This document shows positions 61,187 to 64,000 of a stretch of DNA of 64,000 nucleotides, piece after piece. The position numbers were made by a program, and so were the translations under genes. The stretch is from Lysobacter enzymogenes (GTDB taxonomy: Bacteria; Pseudomonadota; Gammaproteobacteria; Xanthomonadales; Xanthomonadaceae). The stretch spans positions 5,111,001-5,175,000 of the forward strand of contig NZ_CP067396.1 in assembly GCF_023617245.1 (NCBI RefSeq), in the 5' to 3' direction. The notes below the pieces were generated by a model that was not told the origin of the DNA, did not search any database, and worked only from the letters and a program-made list of their open reading frames with translations. How positions within the stretch are numbered: the first letter of the stretch is position 1; each line of letters opens with the position of its first letter.

Positions 61187-62137
61187 ATGTCCGGATTCAC
61201 CCTGCACGACCTGCAATGCTTCGACGCGGTGATCCAGGCCGGCGGCTTCCAGGCCGCGGCCGCGCGCCTGCACCGCTCGCATCCGGCGGTGTTCGCCGCG
61301 GTGGCGCGGCTGGAGCGGCAGACCGGGCTGCCCCTGCTCGACCGCAGCGGCTACCGGGTCGCGGCGACCGCGGCCGGACGCTCGTTCCACCGCCGCGCGC
61401 AAGGCCTGCTCGCCGAAATGCAGGCGCTGCGCAGCCATGCCGAGCAACTGGCGATGGGCGAGGAAAGCGAGCTGCACATCGTGCTCGGCGACCTGTGTCC
61501 GCGGCCGCAGGCGCTGGCCCTGCTCGGCCGCTTCTTCGCCGATTGCGCCCACACCCGCCTGCACCTGCATTTCGAATCGGTCAGCGGTCCGCGCGAGCGC
61601 CTGTTCGACGACAGCGCCGACTTGATCGTGCACCGCGCCGAGGCCGGCGACGCGCAGTTGGAGACGATCGCGCTCGGCGAGGTGCGGATGGTGCCGGTGG
61701 TCGCGCCGGGCTTCCTGCCGTTCCCGATCGACCGCGCGATCCGGCCCGCGCAACTGCGCGGGCTCACCCAATGCGTGATGCGCGACAGCGCGCGACATTC
61801 GCCGCCGGTGGACTACTTCACCATCGACGGCGCGCCGCAGTGCACGGTGGCCGATCAGTCGATGAAGAAGGACCTGATCGCGCACGGCCTGGCCTGGGGG
61901 CATATGCCGCATTTTCTGGTCGCCGCCGAACTCGCCGACGGCCGCTTGCTGTCGATCGCCGGGCGCCACCTGCCGGGCCGCAGCGAGCGCCTGGTCGCCG
62001 CGCGCCGCCGCGACCGCGCGCACGGGCCGGTGGCCACGCGGCTGTGGGATCACCTGCGGGCGCAGGCGCCGCAAATACGCGCCGCGCTGGCTTCGCCGGC
62101 CGGCGAAGCCGCCGCGCCACGCAAGCGCGCGCGATAA
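61187..62137 (+). CDS. LysR-type transcriptional regulator
   Basis: 316 aa. N-terminal winged helix-turn-helix (LHDLQCFDAVIQAGGFQAAA, 'SHPAVFAAVARLERQTGLPLLDRSG') and a substrate-binding domain with 'ELHIVLGDL' and 'GLAWGHMPHFLV'. LysR regulators usually control the divergent gene, here a PcaD-like hydrolase. A Lys/Arg-rich tail ends the protein. Its ligand is unknown. Confidence 0.93.
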   Translation: MSGFTLHDLQCFDAVIQAGGFQAAAARLHRSHPAVFAAVARLERQTGLPLLDRSGYRVAATAAGRSFHRRAQGLLAEMQALRSHAEQLAMGEESELHIVLGDLCPRPQALALLGRFFADCAHTRLHLHFESVSGPRERLFDDSADLIVHRAEAGDAQLETIALGEVRMVPVVAPGFLPFPIDRAIRPAQLRGLTQCVMRDSARHSPPVDYFTIDGAPQCTVADQSMKKDLIAHGLAWGHMPHFLVAAELADGRLLSIAGRHLPGRSERLVAARRRDRAHGPVATRLWDHLRAQAPQIRAALASPAGEAAAPRKRAR

Positions 62138-62190
62138 AACACGCGATCAGAACAGCACGACCGCGCACACCGGCCCTGCGCCCAAAACGA

Positions 62191-62216
62191 AGCCGGACCG
62201 GCGAACCGGTCCGGCT
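62191..62216 (-). terminator. Hairpin terminator after the DUF1328 gene
   Basis: AGCCGGACCGG (62191-62201) and CCGGTCCGGCT (62206-62216) form a perfect 11-bp stem with a CGAA loop. On the minus strand it is followed by TCGTTTT, so it terminates the DUF1328 transcript; on the plus strand there is no T-run. Confidence 0.85.
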
Positions 62217-62262
62217 GGGCGGCGCCGCGCGCCGCATCGGGTTGCGAGGACTCGCGCTTGGG

Positions 62263-62427
62263 TCATGCCGCCGGACGACGGCCGCGCAGCAGCGAGATGA
62301 TCGCCAGCACCACGAACACCACGAACAGGATCCAGGCGATGTTGCTGGCCGCGCCGGCGATGCCGGTGAAGCCCAGCACGGCGGCGATCAGGGCGATGAC
62401 GAAGAACACGACGGCGTAATGAAGCAT
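62263..62427 (-). CDS. DUF1328 (YtjA-like) small membrane protein
   Basis: 54 aa, standard for the family, with two membrane helices (LHYAVVFFVIALIAAVLGF and 'IAWILFVVFVVLAIISLL'). The very strong AGGAGG site 5 nt before the ATG suggests high expression. The family is often induced by envelope or osmotic stress; no function is assigned. Monocistronic with its own terminator. Confidence 0.93.
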   Translation of the reverse strand: MLHYAVVFFVIALIAAVLGFTGIAGAASNIAWILFVVFVVLAIISLLRGRRPAA

Positions 62428-62666
62428 GGGATCCTCCTGGCTGCGTGTGTGCGCTGCGGTGCCGATGCGGCCCGAAGCTTGTGGATCGATCCTCGCCCAG
62501 CGCAGGTTGGCGCACGGTGACGAAGCGCGCCTGCGCGCGCCGACGCGCATCGCCGTGCAGCGCGGCTTCAGCGCCCTCATCGTTTCGTTAACGCGGCGTT
62601 GGCGCGATTTCACGCCGCGGCTGTACGGTTCAGCCCGAAGCTGTGCGCGAAGTCGCGGCGCGCGCG

Positions 62667-63428
62667 CTACATCCCGCGAAAGCGGCTCGCGAACGCCGCG
62701 CTCACCGGCAATATTTCCGCGCGCGCTTTCAAGCTCAGCTCGTGCCGGCCCAGTTCGTTGCGGCGCACGCGGTCGATCGCCGCCACCCGCACCACCAGGC
62801 CGCGGTGCACCTGCCAGAACAGTGCCGGGTCGAGCCCGGCCAGCAGTTCCTTGACCGGCGTGCGCACCAGCGCTTCGCCGTCGCCGGTCACCACCCGCAC
62901 GTATTTCTCCTGGGCCTGGAAGTACACGACTTCGTCGATGCCGATCATGCGCACGCTGTCGCCGACGCTGGCGCCGATCCAGCGGATCAACCGGTCGCCC
63001 TGCGGCCGCAACTGCGCCTCCAGCGCATCCAGGCGCGCGCGCCAGTCGTCCGGGCGGGCCTGGCGCAGGCGCTCGCGCACGCGCGCCACCGCTTGGTCGA
63101 GGCGCTCGCGGCTCACCGGCTTGAGCAGGTAGTCGGCGGCGCCGGCTTCGAACGCGCGCACCGCGTATTCGTCGTAGGCGGTGGTGAACACCACCAGCGC
63201 GCCGCCGGCGATGGCTTCGCGCGCGACGTCCAGGCCGCCGACCGCGGGCATGCGGATGTCCAGGAACGCGACCTGCGGACGCAGCGCGCGCACCGCCTCC
63301 AGGGCTTCATCGCCGTCCTCGCAGGCGGCGACGTCGAGTTCGGGCCACGCCTGCGCCAGCGCCTCCAGCAACGCCTGCCGCTGCGGCGCTTCGTCTTCGG
63401 CGAGCACGGCGAGGATGCGCTCGCTCAT
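62667..63428 (-). CDS. LytTR-family response regulator
   Basis: 253 aa. Receiver domain with 'AEDEAPQRQALLEAL', phospho-acceptor Asp in 'VAFLDIRMPAVGGLD', 'VFTTAYDEYAVRAFEAGAADYLLKPV', then a LytTR DNA-binding domain (about 150-250; 'YFQAQEKYVRVVTGDGEALVR', 'FWQVHRGLVVRVAAIDRVRR'). The first 4 nt overlap the end of the kinase gene. LytTR regulators control exported factors, motility or peptide production; the target is not visible. Confidence 0.93.
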   Translation of the reverse strand: MSERILAVLAEDEAPQRQALLEALAQAWPELDVAACEDGDEALEAVRALRPQVAFLDIRMPAVGGLDVAREAIAGGALVVFTTAYDEYAVRAFEAGAADYLLKPVSRERLDQAVARVRERLRQARPDDWRARLDALEAQLRPQGDRLIRWIGASVGDSVRMIGIDEVVYFQAQEKYVRVVTGDGEALVRTPVKELLAGLDPALFWQVHRGLVVRVAAIDRVRRNELGRHELSLKARAEILPVSAAFASRFRGM

Positions 63429-64000
63429 GCCGGGCGCTCCAGCGGCAGGCGCACCCGCGCCAGCGTGCCGCCCTCGCGGCGCGAGCACAGCTGCAGCGTG
63501 GCGCGCTCGCCGAAGCGCGCGGCGAGTTGCGCGCGCACGTTGGCCAAGCCCACGCCGCCGCCGACGCCGGTGCGCAGGCCGACGCCGTCGTCGGCGACTT
63601 CCAGTTCCAGCCAGTCGCCGTCGCGGCGCGCGCGCAGTTCGATCCGGCCCGGGCCGCTGCGCGGTTCGATGCCGTGCTTGACCGCGTTCTCCACCAGCGG
63701 GATCAGCAGCAGCGGCGGGCACGGCAGCAACCGCACCGCCGCCGGCGCCTGCACCGCGTGGCTGAGCCGGCCGTCGGTGCGCAGCCGCATCACTTCGAGA
63801 TAGCTGGCGCAGATGTCGAGTTGCTGGCCCAGCTCCGCGTCCAGCCGCGCCTCGCCTTCGCGCAACTTGGGGATGGTGGCGCGCAGATAGCCGACCAAGG
63901 CGTCCAGCGTCGCCTCCGCGCGCTGCGGATCGGGCCGCACCAGCGCGCGCACCGAGGCCAGGGTGTTGAACAGGAAATGCGGCTCGACCTGGGCCTGCAG
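63425..64000 (-). CDS. Sensor histidine kinase of the LytS/YehU type (5' end outside window)
   Basis: Partial, 191 C-terminal residues present. The open frame begins at the window edge with 'QVEPHFLFNTLASVRALV', the HisK-type phospho-acceptor helix. The ATPase domain shows 'LLLIPLVENAVKHGIEP' (N-box) and 'VADDGVGLRTGVGGGVGLANVRAQL' as two blocks (G-boxes). It overlaps the LytTR regulator by 4 nt, forming a two-component pair. The membrane sensor part lies beyond the window. Confidence 0.92.
   Translation of the reverse strand: MQAQVEPHFLFNTLASVRALVRPDPQRAEATLDALVGYLRATIPKLREGEARLDAELGQQLDICASYLEVMRLRTDGRLSHAVQAPAAVRLLPCPPLLLIPLVENAVKHGIEPRSGPGRIELRARRDGDWLELEVADDGVGLRTGVGGGVGLANVRAQLAARFGERATLQLCSRREGGTLARVRLPLERPA

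Noticed and set aside
60200..62137. A beta-ketoadipate degradation operon
   Set aside because: Only a PcaD-like hydrolase and a LysR regulator are present; no pcaB, C, G, H, I or J.

Overview
The window is very GC-rich DNA with dense, strongly biased coding. Gene content and order point to a Lysobacter-like member of the Xanthomonadaceae (Gammaproteobacteria). The supporting evidence is an atpIBEFHAGDC operon near glmU and glmS, an E2/E3 pair that each carry a lipoyl domain, YajQ, OmpW, TspO-like and DUF1328 genes, many dispersed palindromes of the 'attccggc..gccggaat' type, and a Xanthomonadaceae-type T4SS effector with a C-terminal XVIPCD. The genus call is inference; no rRNA or tRNA gene was found.

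Left part (1-10.5 kb): a minus-strand cassette of four unrecognised genes (1-6416) whose products share a diverged domain. It is divergent from a plus-strand trio (6757-9593) of a lipoprotein, a small one-helix membrane protein and a DUF2235/Tle1-like alpha/beta hydrolase. An NmrA-like oxidoreductase and a repeat-rich spacer follow.

10.9-25 kb: glmS and glmU (amino-sugar synthesis for the cell wall, both minus strand) are separated by a plus-strand block. The block holds a MacAB-like export system (adaptor, 69-aa ORF, ATPase, two FtsX-type permeases), a DUF885 protein, and an NtrC-type regulator with its histidine kinase. A sigma-54-like -24/-12 element lies just upstream of the adaptor gene, which suggests the regulator controls the transporter. 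A GtrA-like gene sits between glmU and the ATP synthase operon.

25.5-33 kb: the complete F1Fo ATP synthase operon on the minus strand. 33-46 kb: a DUF2061 gene behind a perfect Fur-box-like palindrome, an outer-membrane barrel, the pyruvate dehydrogenase E2 (aceF) and E3 (lpdA) genes with two exported unknowns, a DUF2884 protein, an OmpW-like protein, a glyoxalase-fold protein, a drug/metabolite exporter, a membrane protein and a zinc alcohol dehydrogenase.

46-57 kb: yajQ and a DUF1415 gene, then a lipoprotein plus a metalloprotease-XVIPCD protein that looks like an antibacterial T4SS effector/immunity pair. After that come an rsmC-like, rsuA-like and HAD phosphatase operon, a TspO-like membrane protein, a small ORF, and the YbbAP-type ABC genes divergent from a TesA-like esterase. 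58-64 kb: duplicated repeat elements, a D-amino-acid dehydrogenase with an apparently non-ATG start, a divergent lactonase-like hydrolase/LysR pair, a DUF1328 gene, and a LytTR-type two-component system cut by the window edge.
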